From the NCBI RefSeq assembly GCF_023898315.1, contig NC_064618.1:191525548-191589547 (forward strand): 64,000 nucleotides of DNA, written 5' to 3'. This document shows positions 35,288-45,657 of the stretch, one piece after another. Both the position numbers and the translations under genes were made by a program. This stretch comes from Schistocerca nitens (taxonomy: Eukaryota > Arthropoda > Insecta > Orthoptera > Acrididae). The first letter of the stretch is position 1; each line of letters starts with the position of its first letter. Below the pieces are notes generated by a model that searched no databases, was not told the origin of the DNA, and saw nothing but the letters and a program-made list of their open reading frames with translations.

Positions 35288-35730
35288 TCAGATTAGTGTC
35301 GAGGCCCGGTGTGCCGGCCAGACTATGGATGGTTTTTAAGGCGGTTTTAAATCTACACCGGCGAATGCGGGCTGGTTCCGCTTATTCCGCCTCCGTTACA
35401 CTATGTCTGCGATTGCTCCGCAAACACTGTCTCCACGTACGCGTACATTCATAATTACTCTACCATGCAAACATTTGGGATGGCACTGGTCTACTATGAG
35501 ACGTTCCCGGGTGGTGTCCTGGGTGGTGGTATTGCCGGGGGGGGGGGGGGGGGGCGCTGGCGGCCGAACCGCACAATAACCATGGGTTCGGTGTGGGGTG
35601 GCGGTGGGGTGGGTGGAAAAAGTGTTGCCTGTTGTGGGGTTGTGAACCATTGAGGTCTACGGCGGGACAAAGCCTCTTCGTCGTTTCTAGGTTCCCGGTA
35701 TAATACACACAATACACAATACACCAATAA
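35288..35730 (+). repeat. Unclassified dispersed repeat, copy 1
   Basis: Shares an ordered series of blocks with 60,296-60,670: GGTGTGCCGGCCAG, TTTTTAAGGCGGTTTT, ACACTATGTC, AACACTGTCTCCACG, ACTCTACCA and TCGTCGTTTCTAGG. Both end in a run of ATACA-like units, suggesting the 3' end of a retroelement. A poly-G run (35537-35554) has expanded inside this copy and creates proline- or glycine-rich ORFs that are not genes. Confidence 0.7.
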
Positions 35731-36357
35731 ACAATTAAGGAATATAGTGATTCTGAAACAAAACACGTTATTGACTAATTCGAACTGATCAATTTACAGG
35801 CCAAACAAATAAAAATTGACTCCACTCCATATCATCAACAGAATATTTGCCACTTATTCTCCAGAAGCTGAAGAAATTCATTTTGATGATGGTAGTGATA
35901 ACAAGAAATACCTCACAATTACGACAAAAAAGAAAACAGAGGGGGTTATTATCTTCAAATGAAATCTGAACCCAAAATCTTGGAGCTCATGGCAAAATTT
36001 TATTGCTAATCATGGAAATTAAGAAAAATACGCAATTTACAACACAGAATCAAAAACTCATTCAAAGTGTTTCCAAAAGAAGGAGCTTTTGTGTGTCAAT
36101 AGGAGCATTTTTTTTTTTTTTGGTCAAAACCAGTTTTCATTACGTAATGTTCGTCGAGGACTGGACCATTATGAACATTATGAACTGACATTACTCTGAA
36201 GCTCCTTTTGAAAAATATGAAATAAAAGACTAAAAATATATCTTTCTCCAGTTTCCTTTCTATTTCTGCTACAATGACAAAAAACTGAGATTCAGCAATG
36301 TCAAAGAACAAAAATTCAAGCCATAAAGCATTTACCTGAGGGTCTCTTAGATAAAGA
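35731..36357. other. Anonymous AT-rich sequence
   Basis: No supported gene. A 13-base T run lies at about 36109-36121. Confidence 0.4.
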
Positions 36358-38165
36358 TCTACATCTACATCTACATCCATACTCCGCAAGCCACCTGACG
36401 GTGTGTGGCGGAGGGTACCCTGAGTACCTCTATCGGTTCTCCCTTCTATTCCAGTCTTGTATTGTTCGTGGAAAGAAGGATTGTCGGTATGCTTCTCTGT
36501 GGGCTCTATTCTCTCTGATTTTAGCTCTAATCTCTCTGATTTTATCCTCATGGTCTCTTCGCGAGATATATGTAGGAGGGAGCAATATACTGCTGGACTC
36601 TTCGGTGAAGGTACGTTCTCGAAACTTTAACAAAAGCCCGTTCCGAGCTACTGAGCGTCTCTCCTCCAGAGTCTTCCACTGGAGTTTATCTATCATCTCC
36701 GTAACGCTTTCGCGATTACTAAATGATCATGTAACGAAGCGCGCTGCTCTCCATTGGATCTTCTCTATATCTTCTATCAACCCTATCTGTTACGGATCCC
36801 ACACCGCTGAGCAGTATTCAAGCAGTGGGCGAACAAGCGTACTGTAACCTACTTCCTTTGTTTTCGGATTGCATTTCCTTAGGATTCTTCCAACGAATCT
36901 CAGTCTGGCATCCGCTTTACCGACGATCAACTTTATATGATCATTCCATTTTAAATCACTCCTAATGCGTACTCCCAGATTTATGGAATTAACTGCTTCC
37001 AGTTGCTGACCTGCTATTTTGTAGCTAAATGATAAGGGATCTTTCTTTCTATGTATTCGCAGCACATTAGACTTGTCTGCATTGAGATTCAATTGCCATT
37101 CCCTACAGCATGCGTCAAGTCGCTGCTGATCCTCCTGCATTTCAGTACAATTTTCCATTGTTACAACCTCTCGATACATCACAGCATCATCTGCAAAAAG
37201 CCTCAGTGAACTTCCGATGTCATCCACCAGGTCATTTATGTATATTGTGAACAGCAACGGTCCCATGACACTCCCCTGTGGCACACCTGAAATCACTCTT
37301 ACTTCGGAAGACTTCTCTCCATTGAGAATGACATGCTGCGTTCTGTTATCTAGGAACTCTTCAATCCAATCACACAATTGGTCTGATAGTCCATATGCTC
37401 TTACTTTGTTCAATAAACGACTGTGGGGAACTGTATCGAACGCCTTGCGGAAGTCAAGAAACACGGCATCTACCAGGGAACCCGTGTCTTTGGCGCTCTG
37501 AGTCTCGTGGACGAATAGCGCGAGCTGGGTTTCACACGACCGTCTTTTTCGAAACCCATGCTGATTCCTACAGAGTAGATTTCTAGTCTCCAGAAAAGTC
37601 ATTATACTCGAACATAATACGTGTTCCAAAATTCTACAACTGATCGACGTTAGAGATATAGGTCTATAGTTCTGCACATCTGTTCGACGTCCCTTCTTGA
37701 AAACGGGGATGACCTGTGCCCTTTTCCAATCCTTTGGAACGCTACGCTCTTCTAGAGACCAACGGTACACCGCTGCAAGAAGGGGGGCAAGTTCCTTCGC
37801 GTACTCTGTGTAAAATAGAGCCGGCCGAAGTGGCCGTGCGGTTAAACGCGCTGCAGTCTGGAACCGCAAGACCGCTACGGTCGCAGGTTCGAATCCTGCC
37901 TCGGGCATGGATGTTTGTGATGTCCTTAGGTTAGTTAGGTTTAACTAGTTCTAAGTTCTAGGGGACTAATGACCTCAGCAGTTGAGTCCCATAGTGCTCA
38001 GAGCCATTTGAACCATTTTGTAAAATAGAACTGGTATCCCATCAGGTCCAGCGGCCTTTCCTCTTTTGAGCGATTTTAATTGTTTCTCTTTCCCTCTGTC
38101 GTCTATTTCGATATCTACCATTTTGTCATCTGTGCGACAATCTAGAGAAGGAACTACAGTGCAGT
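36358..38165 (-). mobile_element. CR1-like LINE with the best-preserved reverse transcriptase
   Basis: Minus-strand LINE ending on the plus strand in ACATCTACATCTACATCC, followed by the GGTGTGTGGCGGAGGGTAC signature. An unbroken reverse transcriptase frame (36790 to about 37805) contains VIPVFKKGRRTDVQNYRPIS, FLDFRKAFDTVPHSRLL, SGVPQGSVMGPLLFTIYIND and the catalytic FADDAVMY with both aspartates. A stop near 36,790 separates it from the C-terminal block (36430-36696). A sense SINE is inserted at 37820-38018 and LINE sequence resumes beyond it. No endonuclease domain remains, so it is 5'-truncated. Confidence 0.88.
37820..38018 (+). repeat. SINE-A copy, young subfamily
   Basis: Perfect 11-bp duplication TGTAAAATAGA at 37809-37819 and 38019-38029. 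Carries the subfamily marks GTGCGGTTAAA, CGCAAGACCGC, GATGTTTGTGATG and TTTAACTAGTT shared with the copies at 43,175 and 62,003. It lies antisense within the LINE and extends the LINE reading frame at its N-terminal side. Confidence 0.97.
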
Positions 38166-38951
38166 TTTTCGGAAAGGTATATGACTAAGACAGGTCGTTC
38201 TGACGTTGGGCATGGTAAATGAGGTAAGACATCAGGAAAAACGAGACACGTTCATAGGTTTAGTCGTACTAGGTAAAGCAAGCAAAGCAAATTAGTGCAA
38301 GATATTCGAAAATGGGCAAATAATAGTAGGAATAACTCACAGGGAAAGACAAAGAATATACAATATGTACAAGAACTAAAGGAGAGAAATGCTAATGGAA
38401 GACCAAGACCGAGGTGCTCGGATTAAAAAGGGTGAAGACAAAATGGTGTTACCTATGTAAGTCTGCAAGATTTCGTGGCGTTGTCACTGGGGTTATAACT
38501 TCTGTGTTGTTAGGCCGCGTCATAGGTTTCGACGCCTCTGCTGGGATATACTGCTGGGATCCACTGTTCGGTGATCACTCTACAGTGGGAACCACAATAT
38601 CCTGAAGAATGTCTCAGCAGAAGGGACGAAACCTCATTTGCTTGAAGAATATGATGCTGCCAAACAACCCAAAAATGGTACCTGTCTAAATACAACGATC
38701 GATTTCATTTCATACTCCCGCCGACTGAAACTTTTGCTCCACTTTTCACGACGTCGTGGGTAAACTCTAATCATCCTTTCTTTATCCTCACTGCGTCTCA
38801 GCGTGAACAGCGAACAATTAAGGGTAATCGTGATACATTTCAGAAACTGCTTGGCCTCTCAAATGTTTCCGTTGCGTAAGCATTCCCGCATTTTATACAC
38901 GCATTGTACCAGTCCACTCGCTGAAATTTATATTTACGTAACTTGCAAATC
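38166..38951. other. Anonymous sequence
   Basis: No supported gene or recognised repeat. Confidence 0.4.
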
Positions 38952-39071
38952 TACACTGACGAAAAAAAATCACAACACCAACAACGAGTTGTGTGACAGA
39001 ATGGAAAGTTGGTAGGTGTGTTTCTACAGCTGAAAGATGACGTCTATTCCAGTTTCGCTTCAGTCGCATAA

Positions 39072-39072
<1 letters not shown>

Positions 39073-39122
<50 letters not shown>
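39073..39122. repeat. 50-base poly-A run
   Basis: Uninterrupted A tract directly at the tail side of an inverted SINE-A, far longer than any other SINE tail here. As this SINE is inverted, A on the plus strand is T on the SINE strand, so it is not the SINE's own poly-A tail. Assembly error in length is possible. Confidence 0.9.
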
Positions 39123-39124
<2 letters not shown>

Positions 39125-39306
39125 TTCAAATGGCTCTGAGCACTATGGGACGTAACAGCTATGATCATCAGTCCCCTAGAACTTAGAACTACTTAAACCT
39201 GGCTAACCTAAGGACATCACACATATCCATTCCCGAGGCAGGATTCGAACCTGCGACCGCAGCGGTCGCGCGGTTCCAGGCTGAAGCGCCTAGAACCGCT
39301 CGGCCA
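39123..39306 (-). repeat. SINE-A copy
   Basis: Inverted copy, head slightly trimmed at CGCTCGGCCA. No convincing target duplication. Confidence 0.9.
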
Positions 39307-39703
39307 GGATAACGATAACCCACGAGAGCTGTTGTAATCAACATGCTCTATAAAGTGTCGACATGTGGCCTTGGCCTACACGCTTACCAGATCTGTCTCC
39401 AATCGAGCAGGTAGGAACATCATCGGTTGACAACTGCAGGTCATCCACAACATTAACTGTCCCTGTATTGACTGACCAATTGTAACAGGCATTGAACTCC
39501 ATCCCACAAACACACACCGGGCACTTGTACAACACAATGCGTTCACGTTTACATGCTTGCATCGACATTACGCCGGTTATTAATAATGTCCTATCATTTC
39601 ACATCTGCGGTGGCTTATCTTGCGCTTACATTAATCTGTAATCTTGCAACGTTAATCTGTTAAATATGTTGGTTAGAGAAATGTAATTCTGAAATTTCAT
39701 TAC

Positions 39704-40040
39704 AACTAATCTAAACTCAGTCCGAGAAGGCCATTAAGGTCCAACGGTACCGACCGGCCGTCGTGTCATCCTCAGACCACAGGCGTCACTGGCTGCGGAT
39801 GTAGAGGGGCATGCAGTCAGCACACCGCTCTCTCCGCCGTATGTCAGTTTACGAGACCGGAGACGCTACTTCTCAATCAAGTAGCTCCTCAGTTAGCCTC
39901 ACAAGGGTTTAGTGCACCCCACTTGCCAACAGCGCTCGGCAGACCGGATGGTTACCATCCAAGTGATAGCCCAGTCCGACAACGCTTAACTTCGCTGATC
40001 TGAGTGGAACCGGTGTTACCGCTGCGGCCAGGCCGTTGGC
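39704..40040 (-). repeat. 5S rRNA-derived SINE (SINE3 type)
   Basis: On the minus strand it starts GCCAACGGCCTGGCCG and holds a recognisable 5S internal promoter region: AACACCGGTTCC, GATCAGCGAAGTTAAGCG, TCGGACTGGGC and CACTTGGATGG, the same order as animal 5S rRNA. The 5S part covers about 39920-40040 and is followed by an unrelated body. A perfect 13-bp duplication GAAATTTCATTAC (39691-39703 and 40041-40053) proves insertion. It is not a 5S gene, because the 3' part of 5S diverges and is fused to the body. Confidence 0.92.
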
Positions 40041-40101
40041 GAAATTTCATTACCCTATATTAATTACTTTTCCGAGTCGCAATTTTTCTTTCGTCAGCGT
40101 A

Positions 40102-40329
40102 TTTCGCCCGTTCCCTTAGTGTGTAACCACACACTGTAAACGTCATGTAAACAAGGTGGCATTCATGGGGCAGCAGACAATTCACGTGGATAATGGTCAC
40201 CGAGCGAATTGAAGAGGAACACATAGGAGGGTGCCCAGGTAACAAGCAGAATTCTCTGGAACACGTTAACCTCTGACTCAGTTCTGTTTCCCAGAAGGTT
40301 TACTCCCCCACGTCTTAGATCTCTCTCTC

Positions 40330-40379
<50 letters not shown>

Positions 40380-41230
40380 TCAACAAAAAAACACAATAAT
40401 GGTGACTTAGGGGAACCAGGTTGCGACCGCTGTTCTTTTTGTCGACACGCCAGCAGTTGGCAGCCTGCCCCACTCAGCACTGCACGCCTGGGCTTCAGCA
40501 AACGGCGCGCTGTGACAGGTGAGGGGGTGGGGTGTGAGGGTGCGCCCGTGTTTTGCAGCCCGGCCGGCGCCGCGGCAGATCAAAGCGCGAAACACGAGTG
40601 CTCTCACCGTGCGCCCCGCCACGCCACCGCACGCCGCACTAGAGCCAGCCGCTAAACCGGTGCACCGCGAGGGCTTTCGACAGGCGCGGCGGAGCTGCTC
40701 AAAAACCTGAGGCGGGGCACACCTATGCCTCAGCTGCAGCTGACGGCTGACGTGCTTCAGACCAGTTCGCGGCTGACGCCGCGTCGCCTAAAGCGAGTCC
40801 CGTGTCACTGCGGATTTGCGCTGTCCAAATGCGGCTTGTTGGTGTTGCGGGTAGATCACGTTGCGTCCACTAATTACGTGAGGGGCTTTCCTTAAAAATT
40901 AGGACCCTTTTCCCTCTGTGAGATTTGGTGAGACGTAGCTGGGACGCCCTTCCACCCTTACCCTGTGGTGAGAGAAATGAAAATTCTTTGTTTGTTTTGC
41001 AGATGGGTCAAAATATTCTAATAAAACCATATTTTACGTTTAAAGTGCATTAAACAGTGTTTTTAACTGGTGATTAAAACACTATTTTAAATATGGCATC
41101 CCTGAGTAGTATTCGGACAGACAGACGGACGAAAAGGCTCCAAGGGAATAGCATTAAATTCTCTGACAGATACATAAAACAAATGACCTTTAATTAACAC
41201 ATGAGACAAAAGTCACGGACAGCGATATGC
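40102..41230. other. GC-rich island and microsatellites
   Basis: A TC run passes into a CA run (about 40317-40378). About 40,440-40,810 is GC- and CpG-rich and contains GACAG|GTGAGG (donor-like, junction at 40518/40519). It could be a first exon or promoter, but no coding frame is convincing on either strand. The remainder is anonymous. Confidence 0.45.
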
Positions 41231-41240
41231 ACGTATACAG

Positions 41241-42465
41241 ACGGTGGTAGTATCTAGACTCTGAGAAGCTCACCTGCTGAAACCAGCACGGTTTTAGGAA
41301 ACAGTGGTCATGCGAGACACAGCTAACCCTCTTTGTGCATGAACAGGTTCCATATACCGGCTCCCAGGAAGATGCTATATCTCTCGACTTTCGAAAGGCA
41401 TTCGACCCATTTTCGCACTGTCGCCTGCTACATAAAGTGCGCGCATACGGTCTATCCGATGACATATGCGGTTGGATAGAAGGTTTTCTAAAAGACAGGA
41501 TGCGGTATGTCATCGTGAAAGGGGTGACGTCAATAGAAACAAGCGTACCTTCAGATGTGCCCCAGGACAGCGAATTAGGTCCTCTTCTTTTTACGATTTA
41601 CATACACGACCTGGTTGATGGTATTGACAGCGGTCTTAGACTGTTTGCCGATGATGCTGTAGTCTACAGGAAAGTAGTATCACACGAAAGTTGTGATCAA
41701 ATGAGTGAGGGTTTGCATAAAATAAATGCGTGGTGTTATGAGTGGCAGTTATCTCTCAATATTAGTAAGTGTAACCTACTGCGTATAACAAGACGAAAAT
41801 CCCCATTAATGTACGAGTAGAAAACAAATGCCCAGTCTTCGGAAGCGGTAACGTCCGTAAAGTATCTGGGTGTGACTATTCGAAATGATCTCAAATGGAA
41901 TGATCAGATTACACAATTAACGGGTAAGGCGATCTCTGGTTGCGGTTTATTGGTAGAATCCTGAAGCGATGCAGTCCTTCAACAAAGCAAATAGCTTACA
42001 ATACGCTAGTTCGTCCAGTCATGGAGTATTGTTCGTCTGTGTGGGACCCTTACCAGTTGGATCTGATTCAAGAGATTGAGAAGGTCCAAAGAAGAGGGCA
42101 AGATTCGTGACTGGTACATTTAGCCATCGTGAGAGCGTTACAAATCTCATAGAAAGTTTGAAGTGGGACACTCTTGCAGATAGACGGCGAGCTAAACAGA
42201 AGTAGCTGCTCACTAAATTCCGAAATCCGATCTTCACCGAGGATGTAGAGCAATATTGGTACCACCAACTTTCAAATCGCGCAATGATCACCATTCAAAG
42301 GTAAGGGAAATAAGAGCTCGTAGTGAGGCGTTCAGACAGTCGTTTTTTCCTCGCACTATCCGCGAGTGGAACAGACTGGGTGAAATATGACTTTGGCGCG
42401 AATTGTGCCCTCCGCCACGCACCGCTTGGTGGCTAGCGGAGTATATATGTTGATGTAGATGTATA
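41241..42465 (+). mobile_element. CR1-like LINE, sense copy, decayed
   Basis: Reverse transcriptase frame 41335-41820 contains SLDFRKAFDPFSHCRLL, the PQDSELGPLLFTIYIHDLV block (the usual PQGS is PQDS) and LRLFADDAVVYRK with both aspartates. A TAG near 41,818 and later shifts break it before the C-terminal part. It ends with the GGTGGCTAGCGGAG version of the family signature and ATGTTGATGTAGATGTA. The 5' end is truncated near 41,241. Closest to the antisense copy at 24.9 kb. Confidence 0.82.
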
Positions 42466-42499
42466 AAACGGCGGTGTATTGACGGATCTGTTATTTACA

Positions 42500-43680
42500 C
42501 TCCGTTGATTAACATGGAAAAGCGTTTGCCACCATTGTGGCCACACGACAGCAATTAACAGACTTTGAACGCGGAATGACAGCTGGAGCTACACGAATGG
42601 GAGATTCCATTTCCCACATTTTAAGTATTACCTCTGAGCACGTACGATGCAGCGGTCGACGGCCTTCATTTAACGACCGGAAGCAGCGGCGTTTGCCTAG
42701 AGTTGCACTAAATGACAAACACACTGGATGAAATAACGTAGGAAATAAATGTGGGACTTACGACGAATGTCTCCGTTAGGACAGGGCGCCGAGTTTCGGC
42801 GTTAATGGGCTATAGCAGCAGGCGACCGACGCGGGTGCCTTCGCTAACAGCACATCGCCTACAGCGCCTTCCGTGGGCCCGTGAGCATATCAGTTGGACC
42901 TAGACAACTGGAAAACTGGCCTAGACGGATGAGGCCCGATTTCAGTTGCTAAAAGCTGATGGTAGAGTTCGAGTGTGGTGTAGATCCCACGAAGCCATGG
43001 ACCCACACTGTCAACAAGGCAGTGTGCAAGCTTTTCGTTCCTCCATAATGGCGTACGTAGTGTTTACGTAGAATGAACTGGGTCCTCTTGTCCAACTGAA
43101 CCGATCATGTACTGTAAATAGTTATGTTCGTCTACTTTCTACTTGCCGCCTTTCATGGACTTCATCTTCCCAAATGGTTCAAATGGCTCTGAGCACTATG
43201 GGACTCAACTGCTGAGGTCATTAGTCCCCTAGAACTTATAACTAGTTAAACCTAACTAACCTAAGGACATCACAAACATCCATGCCCGAGGCAGGATTCG
43301 AACCTGCGACCGTAGCGGTCTTGCGGTTCCAGACTGCAGCGCCTTTAACCGCACGGCCACTTCGGCCGGCTTTCATCTTCCCAAACAACGATCGAATTTT
43401 TATGGATAACAATGCGCCATGTCAACGGACCACAACTGTTGGCTGTCGGTTTGAAGAACATTCTGGATAGCTGCAGCGACACAAATCCCATCGAACATTT
43501 CTAGGGCATCGAGAAGTCAGTTCACACAAAAAATTATGCACCAGCAACACATTCGCAATTATGGACGGTCGTAGGGGCAACATGTCTCAGGATATCTGCT
43601 GGGGGGGGGGACTTCCATCGACTTGTGGAGTCCATGTCACACCGTTTTCTTGCACTATGCCGGGAAGATGAGGTACAAAA
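42500..43680 (+). pseudogene. Tc1-like transposase remnant, split by a SINE
   Basis: Multi-frame translation gives an N-terminal QQLTDFERGMTAGATRMGDS (from 42546), a middle ending in a TDEARFQLLKADGRVRVW block with the first catalytic aspartate (about 42925-42980), then after the SINE a LWITMRHVNGPQ-type second motif (43400-43440) and DTNPIEHF (43480-43502) with the glutamate. More than five stops or shifts. Termini not identified. Confidence 0.7.
43175..43371 (-). repeat. SINE-A copy, young subfamily
   Basis: Perfect 14-bp duplication TTCATCTTCCCAAA at 43161-43174 and 43372-43385. Nearly identical to the copies at 37,820 and 62,003. Confidence 0.97.
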
Positions 43681-43682
43681 GA

Positions 43683-43878
43683 TGGTTCAAATAGCTCTGA
43701 GGCCTTTGGGACTTAACTTCTGAGCTCATCAGTCCCCTAGAACTTAGAAATACTTAAACCTAACTAACCTAAGCACATCACACACATCCATGCCAGAGGC
43801 AAGATTCGAACCTGCGACGGTAGCGGTCGCGCGGTTCCAGACTGTAGCGCCTAGAAAGGCTTGGCCACTCTGGCCGGC
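43683..43878 (-). repeat. SINE-A copy, older
   Basis: Inverted copy with scattered changes (AGCTCTGAGGCCTTTGGG in the tail, AAAGGCTTGGCC in the head). Flanks GATGAGGTACAAAAG and AAATGAGGTCAGA are only partly similar, so the duplication has decayed. Confidence 0.88.
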
Positions 43879-44410
43879 AGAAAATGAGGTCAGACATGAT
43901 ATTAGGAGGTATCCCAGTACATACACAATAGATGTGGTATGTAGATGAAAGACTAAATCATACCTTGCTTCGAATTGTATGACACGTAGCTTTCCAATCT
44001 CTTGCTTTTAGATTAGCTCCACAGACGATTAATTTCTTGTTTGCATGTGTGTTTCGATTTGTCTGCATGCTGCGTAACATACTCTTACAGTATCAGATTT
44101 GATAATAATTCATGTTGAACACTAACATCGACTTGATGTGCATTGCAGGATATCATGACTGACTCAGGGACTGACAGTGACAGTTAAGCTCATAGAGGTC
44201 ACAGAAATTGGTGTGCACTTTAATGTAGCCGGGATACAAGACAAAATGTTATTAGTTTCTGTAATGTTTATACTCTGTATTAAATACCTGACGTAAGATT
44301 TGTATTCCACCCTACTATTTAAACGAGATTTGGTGAGATTTCCACGAATCCCCTCTCTCCCCCAATTTTCAGCTCACTTTGTGGACGTCACTTAAATAAA
44401 GCACAGAGTG

Positions 44411-44669
44411 TGTCCCAAGAGGAATGGTCAATATTCAGGGATATGACCGGAACTATTATTTCATCAAAAATGTCTAATGAACATGGGCTCTAAAATGGAT
44501 ACCTTAGTAGCTGTGAACACTTGTTCAGTAGATGTGATGTGTGTAACAGTAACGAAGAAGAAGAAGTGTTCGCAGCTGTTAAGGTATGCATTTTAGAGCC
44601 ATTTTTACACTTGTTTGCTTCGAATGATCGTTCCTGTTATATCCCTGCATACTGAACGTTCCTGCTGAG
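44411..44669. repeat. Palindromic MITE-like element
   Basis: Long imperfect inverted repeat. Outer arms TCAATATTCAGGGATATGAC and the reverse complement of TTATATCCCTGCATACTGA match, as do the inner arms CTCTAAAATGGATACCTTAG and CTTAAGGTATGCATTTTAGAG-type sequence. A run of AAGAAG lies in the loop. No coding capacity, so it would depend on a transposase in trans. Boundaries are approximate and no target duplication is clear. Confidence 0.7.
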
Positions 44670-44886
44670 TCGCTCCTGCTGATATGAATGTGAAATCATT
44701 CTAGCGATGATAGTGGGCACAGGAGGCGATTCCACTCACAAAGCGACTTCGGAGTCGTAACTTAGGAACGAGCTCCTCAGAGACGGCAGTGCTGGTCGGC
44801 TGTTCACATCCAGCTGTTGTGAGCATCTATGGAAAATGCTGAATGACAACAAAACCACGAAAAGCTTGACAATGGGTGACGTCTAC

Positions 44887-45041
44887 GGCTTCAAATGGCT
44901 CTGAGCACTATGGGACTTAACTGCTGAAGTCATCAGTCCCCTAGAACTTAGAACTACTTAAACCTAACTACGCTAAGGACATCACGCACATACATGCCCG
45001 AGGCTGGAGTCGAACCTGCGACTGTAGTGGTCGCGCGGTTT
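44887..45041 (-). repeat. SINE-A copy, head-truncated
   Basis: The tail side begins CTTCAAATGGCTCTGAGC. The copy stops near GGTCGCGCGG, losing the A-box end of the tRNA-like head, as expected for incomplete reverse transcription. Confidence 0.9.
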
Positions 45042-45449
45042 TCTAAAATATCAATTATTACCATCTGTCGCATATTCTACTCGCATTATATTTGCCCAAT
45101 CGTTGAACTTTTGTTAGTTTAGTTGTCTCAGTTTTATTTTCTGTCAGTAATTCTTAATTTGTTTGTGTTGTATTTTTCTTGATATTGTTTATGTTTATGT
45201 TTTTGATGTAATGTGGAAAATGGAGAGCGAAATATAGTTATCTCTGCTAATGGGCTTCAATCATGACAAACATTTGCAAACTCGGATCACTAAAAGATGT
45301 AGGTGAATATTTGGAAACAGCATTATTGACATGTCCTTGGACAACTGTCGAATAACAACTGAGTTTCTGTATGCTAGTATGTGAAACAAATTTGAAAGGA
45401 AAGGGAGAGCATACAGAAGCGCAACTTCAACGTAATTTGGATACATGCT

Positions 45450-45647
45450 GCCGACCGCGGTGGTCTAGCGGTTCTGGCGCTGCAGTCCGGAACCGCGGGA
45501 CTGCTACGGTCGCAGGTTCGAATCCTGCCTCGGGCATGGGTGTGTGTGATGTCCTTAGGTTAGTTAGGTTTAAGTAGTTCTAAGTTCTAGGGGACTTATG
45601 ACCTAAGATGTTGAGTCCCATAGTGCTCAGAGCCATTTGAACCATTT
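45450..45647 (+). repeat. SINE-A copy
   Basis: Full-length. Duplication GATACATGCT at 45440-45449 and 45648-45657. Confidence 0.94.
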
Positions 45648-45657
45648 GATACATGCT

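Larger units (their letters stand above)
38954..40099 (+). mobile_element. Tc1-like transposon shell with two SINEs inside
   Basis: The left end CACTGACGAAAAAAAATC (38954) matches the reverse complement of the right end (TTTTTCTTTCGTCAGCG, to 40099), with TA on both sides (38952-38953 and 40100-40101). Most of the gene is gone; the remaining C-terminal part (39365-39568) decodes as decayed versions of RSPDLSPIE, LIGRQLQ and an HLYDTMHARLHACI-like end. A SINE-A with a 50-base A run and a 5S-derived SINE occupy the rest. Confidence 0.75.

Noticed and set aside
35396-35766. Proline-rich and glycine-rich ORFs
   Set aside because: Created by a poly-G run and GT-rich sequence inside a dispersed repeat.
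36790-37908. 372-codon ORF as a host gene
   Set aside because: It is LINE reverse transcriptase preceded by antisense SINE sequence; the starting Met belongs to the SINE.
39920-40040. 5S rRNA gene
   Set aside because: 5S-like only in part, fused to a SINE body and bounded by a 13-bp duplication.
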